From NCBI GenBank assembly GCA_013365325.1, contig JABVXV010000217.1:1-64000 (forward strand): a stretch of 64,000 nt of DNA, in the 5' to 3' direction. The translations under genes and the position numbers were made by a program. Every line of letters begins with the position of its first letter. The stretch's first letter is position 1. This DNA comes from Dipetalonema caudispina (lineage: Eukaryota > Nematoda > Chromadorea > Rhabditida > Onchocercidae). Shown here in pieces: positions 14,601-25,968 of the stretch. The notes beneath the pieces were generated by a model, which worked only from the letters and a program-made list of their open reading frames with translations, had not been told where the DNA came from and did no database searches.

Positions 14601-17073
14601 CGTGCTTCGTCAATATTGACAGCCTAAATTAGCCAAAATACAAATAGATAAAATGGATAAGGGATCTAAAAGACTTATTAAAGATAAGCTTGTTATCGCA
14701 TACTCATCGAAAATTACTAAATTCCTACTTTTTAATCATATTTGTACTTCATAAAAATATACGTAATGTTGATAAAGAGAATTTATAGTCATATATGAGC
14801 TATAGGAAGACCAATACTGGTAAATCTTTACGTGCTTTCTTTGACTTTCCTTTGAAAAATAAGGAGATATAAGAATCAAATCTTAAAGAGAACTGAAAAA
14901 TGAAAGAGTTACCTGAAAAGTGACCTGCAAACAACAACAACCCATTCCGAAACCCATATGATCCATGTAAATATGATCTGGTTTTGCAGCTCGTGCAGAC
15001 TGACCTCCATCTTTCGCCTGTGCAAAATTTTCCTGAAATGGAAAAGGAAAAAAAAAAAAAACTGTGCAGCAATGTGAAGTAACAAAGTATCAATTCATTT
15101 CTTGAACAAATTTTAGTGTTAGTTCTTTGCCGAAAATTCTATTAATTATTGTGCGGGCACACTTGAGTAAGTTATAAAGACTTAATCATATTATCCTTGA
15201 TTGCTGCACTGCAGAGTGCCTTGTTATTATTCAGACACGAAAAAGAAATTTTTCAGCATCTTAAAGACTTATACCTTACAAGAAATAAGCAACACATTTT
15301 AATGTCAGAATCTGAAACACACCTCAAAATTGTTATGCAAATGTTGAGTCGTCGGAAGGGTACCTGATATGGATTTGGTGTATTGATATCTTTATATATT
15401 GGCACATTTATGGCAACTTTTTCACCACGACGTTGTCTGATATTTCGTACCAAATTCCGAAATCTGGAAAAAAAACTGCCATTACTTCATTAACATAAAA
15501 CAATTGAGTCAATACCTTCCAAAAGTTAATAAATAACTGAGAAACTGAAAACTTTCTTTGTATTATTTAAAATAACATCGGACATTACATTTTCAGAAAC
15601 ACTGTATATCAAAACGACAATTCGTACCTTGGATGTCCTGCGTAAATTGCTTCGTCAGGGAAAAATATAGAGCAACCGAAGCTGTTATCATCATCTGGAT
15701 GTGGCTCATATGAAGGCGAAGTGAAATCTGGCGTACCCAGAGCTGGGAATGATATTGACATAATCGATTCGTCAGCTTTCAACAACCGTGTAACTTCAGC
15801 TCGACGTAATATCATGTTACTTTCCACTACATTGAAACATGCCAACAAGCCTAAATTCGAGAATGAGGCAGAAAACATTTTGGACTGGTAGAAATTTCTA
15901 AGCTCTCCTTGCTTGTAACTTGCTTTATGCTAGAAAATAATATGCATAATTCTTCGCCAGAAGAACATGGAACGTACAAGATTATGAGCTTGCTCGTGCT
16001 CCTTATCCAAAAAGTTTCACGTGATCGCAGAGAAAACTGAATAAATAACCTCCATAAGGTGCTCCCGGTGTTCCTTCAATCATGTATGCCGCAAATTCTG
16101 GACGCCACAAGCAACAATTTTCATTACCCAACAGTGCATTCAACTCTTCACCAGCTTGCAATTGATTAAGAAGTTCCTCTGCTCGTAAACTTACCCGAAC
16201 CTAAACCGCTTTAATAAAAAAAAGAGCACCTTGTTTTATTTCAATCTTTTTTTCAACATAACTCCTTGTACTACCCTCCCATCGTCTCATTGTAATTTGG
16301 AACGTACACCGTAATAAGTTCAATAAATATCATTTCTTAACTTGTAACAAGCAATCAATGTCACTGATGGAAATCATAAAAATTAAGCACTATCAATGGG
16401 CATTGAATCATACATCAATGGAACAGATTCAAAAAAGGCATTTTTTTCTTCCATTGCACTGCTTTTTCTATTTAATTCACCAACCTTCTTTGCATCATCA
16501 TCAAATTTAACAATTGTATATTCGATTTCATCGCCCCATTTCAGCTGATCACCTTCACGTCCTTTCAACCGATGATAGAGTGCAATGAACTGTGCGATAC
16601 CGTGTTTCTCAAATGGAAAAGTTGCATATGATTACCATCCTAATGTTCACTTTTGACATAAAAATTATATCTTTCCATCTCAAAAAAAAAAGACTCTTGA
16701 AGCATAGAAACCAACATCGGACAACAAATTTGTAATAAAGTACTTCGAAAAATATTTATGATTGATGAAAGTCAACTATATCATAAATTCAACAGAAAAT
16801 AAGTACATAAGTGAATAAACCTCGATATTTTAAATATCAAAGTTAATTATTTCGAAGTACTCTATTACCAAATCCATTATTCGATGTCACAAGATACTCG
16901 GTTATTATCATAAGCACCAGGATATTGGCCAGCTAATCCAGTCACATCAGGTAATATATACTCAATTAAATATTTCTCATGGAAGTACAGAATTCGACGC
17001 TTACTTTAATATAATCAACGTAAGGTACTGTTTCATTCCATGATAATGGTGTTCCAAGCGTTAATAAGCCCAT
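11617..17073 (-). CDS. gcs-1: Glutamate-cysteine ligase catalytic subunit, complete, 14 exons
   Basis: Makes gamma-glutamylcysteine from glutamate, cysteine and ATP in the cytosol, the rate-limiting step of glutathione synthesis. Exons (minus order): 17005-17073, 16485-16607, 16050-16200, 15628-15850, 15364-15463, 14913-15032, 14483-14623, 14073-14191, 13655-13772, 13261-13469, 12649-12863, 12237-12349, 12038-12160, 11617-11757. These total 1965 nt, 654 aa, close to the animal enzyme's usual length. It aligns end to end with animal GCLC as remembered: [15 protein letters not shown] at the start, LKWGDEIEY near 45-53 (substrate site), [20 protein letters not shown] near 145-165, [35 protein letters not shown] at 248-262 (the family Cys-Cys site, here three Cys), [27 protein letters not shown] and [19 protein letters not shown]. 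The 46-residue last exon is basic and least conserved. The ATG is the family start and lies 13 bases after a likely spliced-leader acceptor. Confidence 0.95.
12864..13260. repeat. gcs-1 intron with 12-bp perfect hairpin at 13005-13036
   Basis: Within this gcs-1 intron GGCAATAATTTA (13005-13016) is followed after 8 bases by its exact reverse complement (13025-13036). Nothing else stands out in the intron. Confidence 0.75.
16714..16887. mobile_element. MITE-like foldback element in gcs-1 intron 1
   Basis: Imperfect terminal inverted repeats of about 40 bp flank a middle of about 95 bp. The left core GTAATAAAGTACTTCGAAA ends at 16750; the right arm reads TTTCGAAGTACTCTATTACC from about 16850. 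The match extends outward to ACATCG (16714-16719) and CGATGT (16882-16887). There is no coding capacity. The shape fits a small non-autonomous DNA transposon. I could not confirm a target-site duplication, and I did not see a second copy in the window. It lies between gcs-1 exons 1 and 2. Confidence 0.55.
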
Positions 17074-17088
17074 TCGATCCCAAATCCT
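17074..17088 (-). other. Likely spliced-leader acceptor and 5' UTR of gcs-1
   Basis: On the minus strand, ctacattcttgtag ends 13 bases before the gcs-1 ATG (AG at 17088-17087). A pyrimidine-rich AG this close to the start codon is typical of nematode trans-splicing. An ordinary splice acceptor for an upstream non-coding exon would look the same. Confidence 0.5.
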
Positions 17089-18795
17089 ACAAGAATGTAG
17101 AGAAAGGCTTTTGAATGGCTAAATATAAGTATGTAATGTAGTTGAAATCAAAAGGGTGGTAATACAAAGAACTTGAAACTGGATATCAAATTTGAAAGTT
17201 TTAAAAAGAGAGAGAGAAAGAGAAAACAAAAATGAATTTTCCTTACTTCTACAAAAAGTTACACTTCGATCCTTTAAAGTTTAAGTATAATTTTTAACAA
17301 AAGCAAAAACAAGAAATAAGGATTAATGAAATAAAGATAATTCTAGTACTGATGAAATAAAAGGGAACGGTAAAAAATATCATTTTAGATCATCCTTCTA
17401 TTTTCACTTTAAAATTTACAAATATCATCTTTTTTTTCACTGATAAGAATACTGATGCCAATGATACCATAAAAACAGCTAAGTAGGAGAGATAATAAAT
17501 TACATTAATATAAAATCGAATGGACCAATTAGAAGACATAAAAAAAAACTTAAAAAATAAAAATAAATAAATGAAGAATTAAGGAAATAAATCAAATCAT
17601 CAGCATGAAGCAAAAAATTAATGATTCATTGAACACAAATTTTTGCTATGAAAAATATGGTAAGTAGTAAGTTATCAAAAACAATTTAAACAATCAGTTA
17701 GTAAAATCATATATTCATCCTTCTCAATAGAACTAATTACATTTAGCGATATGATTACAACTATTTATATATTTTATAACAATTTACTTCAAAACTACAA
17801 CATGATATTGATCTCATACTGATAAATAACGTAATAGTATCACAAAAAAAAAAAAGAATGACAACAAACTATACTAAAAATACGCACAATACGTGAAAAA
17901 TAAACGTAACAACAAGCTAAAATTAAATAATTTTCTAATCTAAACAAATGATACTTTTTACAATTGTTAACATCGTTTTATAGTAATGAATGATAGAAAA
18001 AGAAAAAAAAAGGAACTTCTTTACTTCCCTTTTTTTTTTTTTCGACAGCAATAAAAATTCTATCAATTACAATGAAAATTCAACAACTACGAACGATAAG
18101 AAAACAGATAACAGACAAAATGATCACATTAAACTTTCCTATCAATTTTTGTCCCACAAAATTTCGCCCTTTTCTTTCAATGATAACTTTAAACCAAAAT
18201 GATTATTGAAAAGAAAACGAATACAAACTACCATCATTGTATGAACAAAAATAATGACAGTGTTCTTTTCCATTCCTAAAATGCCACCTATTACAATATT
18301 CATAAAACAAAAATTAGCTTTATTTAAAAGTAAAGAAAACGAAAAATAAAAAGATTGAAAAGAACAAAAATATTGCTTGTAAGTACTAAAAATAAAATAA
18401 AATGCCAATAAAATGAATCAAAGAGCATAGTTTAATGTAGCATGACGTGAACTATTCATGAAAATAAATTCATTTTATACATCATACAGGTAAGAAATAT
18501 GAAGCCTTAGAGATGATGACAAATTTTCATATCGAAATCATTATTATATCATTCAGAGTATAAAAACTCATAGTTTTTTGCACTTACAACATAATATATT
18601 AAACAAAATGTTTTATCAGATATAATGATAAATTTATAACCTAAATCAAATGAATTATAGCCTCGTATTTAAACATATATGCAAATATACAAATGTGTTG
18701 CTAACCTATGAATTAAATTTTTACACAATTCTCTAACAAAATAATTGATAAAACAATAATGACTGTTCAATATGTGTGATAACGGAGCATTTAAC

Positions 18796-18816
18796 ATTCA
18801 CGTAAATTACGTGAAT
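18796..18816. promoter_or_regulatory. 21-bp palindrome built of two TTACGTGA half-sites
   Basis: The arm ATTCACGTAA is followed by one A and its exact reverse complement TTACGTGAAT. TTACGTGA resembles ATF/CREB-type bZIP sites. It lies 1.7 kb from the gcs-1 ATG and 1.5 kb from the ZYG-11 ATG. A regulatory role is inferred only. Confidence 0.4.
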
Positions 18817-20239
18817 TTTTCGGTATATATCACGGTAAACATATACTATAACATTCAGTAATTAAATCATCTTTCGATTAACTTATCAAAAAGGTACTTT
18901 GTTAATGGGTAAAATTTAATTACATATAGATAAATGTAAAAATGCATAATAGATAACTCAAACAATAAAGCAAAAAAAAAAAAAAAAAAAAGAGAAACAT
19001 TTAGTAATGAAAAGTTTAAAACGAAAGATTTAACATAAAAAAAAAAAAAAAAAATTAAGTAAATGAGTAAATAAATATTGCATTGCTTGATGATGTAAAG
19101 TATTGCTACAATAAAAAGAAAAAAAAAGAAAAAGAAAAAGAAAAGAAAAAAGAGAGAGAGAAAAGAACAAACTCTGCGCATCGAAAACATACACCACCAA
19201 ATCTTCGTGTTCAATTTCCACGGACCGTATTAAAATGGAGAATTTGTTGAGCATAATTAATGATTTTGTACCTGTAATTATGTCATTGTTACTGGGTTAG
19301 GTATCTGTTAGTGGGTAAATATTTTGTCCAGTTTTTATGATAAGAAACAAGAAAACACTTCGAATTTCAGCATTGGATAATTTAACTACAATTAATTACT
19401 GATAATATTGGTATTGCTAGCTTAATAATGAACTGAAAACAAAATTGTATTACAAAATGAAGGAGAACAATAATTAGTAATAGTAACATCAATAATAATA
19501 CATTTAGTTAAAATTGAATTCAAATGAAATACTTATGATTAAACAGTAGAAAATAATTTTGGATTATATCATCGATTAGTTTTGTTAGGCAATAGAACGA
19601 AGTCAATTATTAATAATCTCATTATATATTTATTTCAGGATTTACTAGCATGTCTTATATTCGTACAACAGTCTGAAAATAATTGATACATATTGACATT
19701 TTATTAGCAGTGCATTAACAATTAACCTAACAAATAATACTATTGGTATTGACGTAGTAATATGGAAATGCTTTATCATATATTACTAACATATCCAATA
19801 ATAACTAAATATACTTATAATTATAGTCCACAGTGCATATTAATATATAAATATCACCTGAATGACGCTTATGCTGTCAATCTTTAAAACTTCTCATTTA
19901 ATTCATCATTTGATTAAATTATTCATCACTAACTTTCAGGCTTTTTTTTTATGAATTAATACAAACAATTTAATGCTAACAGTTTGTTAATTTACGATAC
20001 TTTTAGAATAGACAAAAGTCATTTAAATTTATATTAGCATGATGCTCTTAATTCACCAAAATGGATAATATGTCAATGTATAAGATAATCTGTTATCTTT
20101 GATTGGTTCTTACCCATTCATCTTTGCCAACATCACATTTATTTATAGCCTTCAGATCGAAAAAATAAAGGCTTTATCTTTTCCGCATTGTGAGAATATA
20201 CAACGTTGCAAAATGGCACTAAATTCATATTTGAAGTTT

Positions 20240-20269
20240 AATTTCAGATTATTTCATTTGTTTTGTAAA
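20240..20269 (+). other. Likely spliced-leader acceptor and 5' UTR of ZYG-11 gene
   Basis: tttaatttcag ends at 20247, 22 bases before the chosen ATG at 20270. The frame is open upstream of this ATG to 20099, but family alignment starts just after 20270 and the acceptor fits trans-splicing, so I chose the downstream ATG. Confidence 0.5.
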
Positions 20270-23200
20270 ATGGCTAGCAATTTCTATGATGAAAAAATGG
20301 AGTCATCTCCACCATCTTTGCTTCGACTGTCACTGCAGGCAATTGCGAGAATAATGTTTGAATATCATTGGTTTCCTTCTATTGAGAATCCTTTGCCATC
20401 AGAAATTTCTGATTTATTAATGGCTACGCTTCGTTTCAACAATTGGCTTAATAGTGAAACAATGGCACTCATTGATAAGCGTTTCCGGTTAACTGAGGTT
20501 AAATTATTTGTTAAGTAATGACACTGAATAACGATTGATAAGGAGTTCAGAGTCAAAAGTCAGGATTGTCTATGTTGAAATGGTGGCTTGAAGATATTGA
20601 CAAAATAAATCTGGATTTCCAAATAAACGAAAAAAAATAATCAAGTAAATTAAAAACTTTTAAAGTATTAAGTTTTCTGCACCTACCTCCACGTTAAAAA
20701 GTTCATACACAAACTTTGTGTTTCATTTTTCAAACCATGTTCAGAATGTTTTAATTTTTAAGAAAAGATTTGAAAAAGTTGGAATCACCAATTAGTAATA
20801 TAGTTCGTAAGACAAACCTTTTGTTTGAAACTTCATCAGTGCATTAATAATTTCTTTTCAACATTTATTGGTTGCTAAAACATTCTGCAAGAGATTTTTA
20901 GAAATCAAATTACAGGCACATTTGTCATATTCTTTGTTGACGGTAATGCCAATTGAAGTTTTGCGAATACATCCAATAAAACGACTTACTATTCGTGACA
21001 CTTCAGTTGGCGATTCCGTTCGTGATTTGCATGGTATTTTGCAATTGCTTGGACCTCATGCACTGACTTCTCTAGAATATCTAGACATATCCGGTAAGTT
21101 AACATGAAAGTGTGATTTCTGAATTTTATCAGTTCATCTAAAAGCACACTTTGACTAAATCCATTTGATTTACCTATGCGTTTTTGGTGATGCGCTACAA
21201 AGAATCTAATGTAAGAAATGGAAACTGTCCAACCCAGTTCCATGCATAAATTATATGTGGACGAAAATTCACCTTGTATTACTGCGATTTCCCTGTGATT
21301 GTTCACTTGCAGGTATGACGCCAGTCACATCTATAAGCTGCCTGGCAGATTTGAAGTGCTTGACTACTTTGATAGTTTCTGAAACACCAGCATTTGGGGA
21401 TGCTGAGTTAAAAATGGTGTGTAAAGAGATGCGCTACATGAGAGTTCTCGATTTGTCGCAAACAATTATTACAGCAATTGCCCCACTAATTAGTTTGAAG
21501 TAAGCTGTTTTAATTTCTGTTAATTCACTTTATTTTTACCTTTTTACCTCTACTGATTTAGCTGTTATATAAGGCGAGTAATTTTACCCTTCCCTTTTAA
21601 AAAACAAGCCTAACGAATGAATGAATTTGGTTTCCAGAGACACTTTGGAAGTTCTTGTTATGCATCGGCTTAGGTTTTCTCGTGCGGTAGCAATAAATGG
21701 TGCTGCGGATACATTGCGACTTCTCAATAAGCTAACATTTCTAGATATATCGGATAAAAAAGTTGATGTATTACCAAATAGGTATGTTTAGCAACTTAAA
21801 ATTATCATTCGTTGTTTCCATTGCTGCGCAGAATATCTTTAATTATAATTCATGTTTCATTTTTAACGGCGACACAATTAGTGAAGCGAGAATCCAACAG
21901 TCAGTGTAGAGTCGATCATCTATGGTGCACTGCGTTGTTTATAAAAGTGAAATCAGTTAACATTTAGAACATACTTTTCCGAAAAACATTTGGGAGTCAA
22001 ATTTAGTAATGTTACACTTAATCATATGATCACTACTTTAGTATTGGTGAACCGCTTCAAGTTGATATCGGGACACTGGTAGTCCGTGATGTCGTGGCAT
22101 CCGGCATGCCATGGTGGCCAAGCCTTCGCTTCTTGGACGTCGCTGGAAATGCATTGAATTTTCATAGTCTTGCACTTACCATTGAATATATTACAAAATT
22201 CATATCTATGCATCCGCATTTGGTCTACATATCTGTTCTGGACACTTCTTTAAATCGACATCCTTATCAGTATCCATATGAAAGGGATAAATCATTGCAA
22301 GTAAGATTTTGGATATCAGTGCGGAATTGTTGTAATTATTTTATAGCTCTAAAATTTATTACTATGAATCTATTATTATATTTGTTATTTCGCCATAGAT
22401 AGCTAATGGTGGCACACGTGCTCAATGTCTTCTTTCGCTGCAACGGTATTGGCGTCCTGATCGAGAAGCTTTTGCATCGCATGCATTACAAGCCATATAT
22501 TATCTTCTACAAACCTCCTATGATGAATTTCAGCCCGCTGATTTGCGTCTCACTGTCCGGGTAAATTTTTAACATAGCAACTTTGCTCTTTATAGCTGAA
22601 ATTTCATTGTAGTCATAGCCATTCAATTCGCTAAGTTTAATAGGGAATCAGTAAGAAATGAAATCTGTTGTAGATGATCGACATTTCGCTTGAATTTCGA
22701 GACCACAACTTTTCCCAAATTTACAGGGTGTCGTATTGTCAATGCTTAATCACAAAAAAAACATCGCGATACAGATGGCGGGGAGCGCTTGTCTTTATCA
22801 TCTATGCAAGTAAGTTCTAGATTCTAATTATTGACCAGAGCTGTAATCAGCTGGTAATGAAATAAACGGAAAAGTGGACTATTGTTTATTTTATTTTTTC
22901 ATATAATGCTTCAAATGCTTAACAGTTCCCTATTATTTTCGTGATATTTACAAAAGAGTCAAATTTTTGCAGATCAAAGCGAATTAATCAACTTACCGCG
23001 CAGGAGACTCGATACTGCGTTGATCGATGCTTGGATGCGGCAGAAAACCATCCTCGGATGGTTCAGGTAAGATTTTTTGCTCTCTATTATTATTGTTAGG
23101 ATAACGGTTCTGCTTGCTGGATGAGAATATAGGAAAATTGTAAGTGAAAATTTTCCTTCACATCATCTTTTTGTCCCTTGACTTTCCATTTCGAAGTTAG

Positions 23201-25968
23201 CTGTTCTGAAATGAAATTAGTTTTTATTTTCAGCTACAAAAGAATGTTTGGCTGACGGTATGTAGCGATTACTTATTACAGTCACTGAATTTTGATATAT
23301 TTCGGACATGTGAAGTAGCCTTAGAATCAATGGTAAACACGCGGGACCCTTCAGTTTCAAGGTAGAGTTTCATATTTGCATGAGTGTGAAAAAGCAAAAA
23401 TCTTTTTATTGTTAAATTCATTTCCCAGGAAATGGAATCATTATTTATCCTGAAATTTGCAAAATGCGACAAATCCAGTGAGTTAATATCTACATGTAAA
23501 CTTCTTTGCTAATTCCACTAGAATTTAGATTCCATATCATTTTTCGTTACAGGATGACGATTGCAGTTGTATCAATCTTAGCACCCAAATTACCAACAAA
23601 ACAAAGCCATCGTTTAGCTACAAATAAACGATATGTTGCACACTTGATTGAAATGATCAATGAAAATCTAGATAATCCAGACAATGGACACGATAATTTC
23701 AATAATTTCACTGTAAAATTTACCTTATCTGCACTCTGGAATTTGACAGGTGCATTACTTTTATGTGGTTATGAAATACATAGCCAGTCTGTATTCTTAC
23801 TTTATTCATAACGTGTTGTTGCTTACACGACATCAGATGTTTTAAGTCAGAATTTCGGAACCTTATCGTCCAGTGGTGTGGTTTTAGATTTCTAGTCCAA
23901 AACATCTGATTGATAGTGCGAATGACATTTTTAATAATTTCACGATAAGATTTTCTTCCTACTATTGCATGTGATAGATGCGTTTTCTTAACGTAGTGTC
24001 TGAGGAATGGATAGTTTCATGGTACTTTATTTGCCAAAAATAGACAAATTTAAATTATTAGGTGAAATAATTTTAATACCGACAATTGTTATAATATGAT
24101 ACTCTTGATGATGAAAAGTAGGTTGTTCTGATCTCCTAATTTTCCAATGTTTATTTCTTTGGCTTTTTTTAACCTATCGTCTTTTTTCTGTACTTTTTTC
24201 ATTTTGCTAATCTATTTCAGACGAATCACCGGTTACATGTCGATTATTCGTGCAGCTTGGTGGCATTGCAGCGGCATTTGGCGTTTTGGAACAATATCAA
24301 AATAATACAAATATACAAACCAAGGTTCTTGGCCTTTTGGTGAGTGCCTTTTTTGGTCGGTGATATATATATATATATATGCAAAAGCTAATCCTCTGTA
24401 CATATCTAGTAGTTTTTATCTCAGCAGTTTGTTGGAGCGTAACTCATAGCTTCTTGTCAAGTCTTATCTGGACATCGCACCGTACTGAAGGCTAATAAGG
24501 GTTGGGTGATGGTGAACCAAAATGAGATATAGTCATGGAAACTTCAAATTTGTGCTCTGAAAGTACCGAGAGGGTTAGATTTTGCATGGAAATCTAAACA
24601 GCTGATTTTTTTTTCTGGTGGTTGGGAAATGAAATTGAAAATATTGATTCTACATGTTTCTTTTCAGAACAACATTGCGGAAGTGAAAGGCCTGAAAAAG
24701 CGAATAGTACATCATCGTTATATTCGAACAGTTCTGTAAGTTTGATTTGGTTTTAAATATGATATATTTTTGCATTCTGGTACGCAGTTCCAGGTAAATT
24801 GAGAAGCTGGTAAAAAGTATAGCTATCAAATAATCCTTAGTATAATTATTTCAAATTCTTAATAGGACATCCATTCTTCTGCAAATTAGTTCAGTTTACT
24901 GATCTTATGGATTATATTTCTCAAAACTAGGAAAGCTATTCAGAGAGTTGCTGGAAAGCGATTTGATGCCTGACAACTACGCTGCAGCCGCTGGTAATGC
25001 AAGGCATATCGATGTTTCATATTTCGCTGCTGGAATATTGGCTAATCTGTTAGACTGTGGCCCGTGGACATTTGAACCAACATCGGATCACTGTAATCAA
25101 TCGTTGGTTGGTTTTTTTTTTCAACTGAAAAATAAGTTATCGATTATCATTTCAACCATTTTCTTTCTATCTTCAGGTAATAATGACTGACATAATCAAT
25201 GAACGGATTTCAAATATTTTGAAGGTTACAGTGGCATCCAGAATGAATTATCGGGTGCTTAATCCTCTGTTCAGTATTTCATCTCGATGTATAATATGAT
25301 AACTGCAACTTCTTGATTTAATTGAATTATAGATAATGGCAGTAAAAAGGTGGCCCAAAGCACTGCTAACTATGGTCGCCTATCGGTAAGTGTTGTTTCT
25401 TTTCCTTTTCTATAGCACAGTTATTTTGGTCTGGAAAAAAAAATGCCATACAATTTGAAATTTTTCCAAGAATAAGAGGAAATTGTTATTCACTAATCGT
25501 TTGCTTAGCAAGACTGAGGTGCCTTATTTTACTTTCCATTCATACGCTTATGTTTTAGGAGCCGAAAATTTTTTTCCTTTTTTTTTTTTTCGGTTACAAC
25601 AGCAAGTGAGATATTTTAGCGAAAAATATGTCAGTGAATAATGACTCTCATTGAATAATAATCTGCATTGAAGTTTGTGCATTGAATGAGTATAGCTTAC
25701 CTTCAGATCATTCGTGCCATTCTTTGTGTTACTGAAACAGGATGGTATAACCGGAGCGCAGATGTGGGCCGCATGGGCAATCCAACATGTGTGTATCAGT
25801 GATAGGCAAAATAACTATATAAAATTACTCCTTTCACAAGGAGGACGAGAAGAATTTTTACGTTTAGTCAATTCAAGGTTTGCTCACCCAGACGCTGTAC
25901 AACTTGCTCATTCCGTGCTCAATTTGATCAAACACTCTAGTTGTGATCCATCAAAACTCAAAAGTTGA
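20270..25968 (+). CDS. zyg-11: ZYG-11 family substrate receptor of CUL-2 E3 ubiquitin ligase, complete, 16 exons
   Basis: Family members recruit substrates, including glycine N-degrons in vertebrate ZYG11B/ZER1 and cell-cycle proteins in C. elegans, to Elongin BC-CUL2 ligases. Exons: 20270-20497, 20916-21093, 21313-21499, 21638-21781, 22042-22300, 22399-22560, 22727-22809, 22973-23066, 23234-23361, 23553-23749, 24221-24339, 24668-24735, 24944-25106, 25177-25224, 25333-25385, 25707-25968. They total 2373 nt, 790 aa, near the usual size of about 750-800. Order: VHL-box-like segment (residues 16-50: [10 protein letters not shown], then Cul2-box-like [10 protein letters not shown]), leucine-rich repeats (about 95-330, [17 protein letters not shown]) and ARM repeats (about 340-790: [63 protein letters not shown]). 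The BC-box position that is usually Cys is Ser21. The start of exon 13 was chosen at 24944 because only that AG keeps frame with exon 12. Ortholog versus sister-paralog (ZER-1) status is not proven. Confidence 0.93.

Larger units (their letters stand above)
17074..20247. promoter_or_regulatory. Shared divergent upstream region of gcs-1 and ZYG-11 gene
   Basis: About 3.2 kb separates the divergent starts of gcs-1 (minus) and the ZYG-11 gene (plus), so both promoters should lie here. Three matches to WWTRTCAT, the SKN-1 site that controls gcs-1 in C. elegans, lie at 17376-17383, 17421-17428 and, on the other strand, 17802-17809. About one is expected by chance in such AT-rich DNA. A bZIP-like palindrome lies at 18796-18816. 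The minus-strand frame at about 19170-19254 looks slightly protein-like but is unproven. The rest is AT-rich with poly-A runs. Confidence 0.45.

Noticed and set aside
23720..23905. Minus-strand frame across a ZYG-11 exon boundary
   Set aside because: Antisense shadow of a confident plus-strand exon and its intron.
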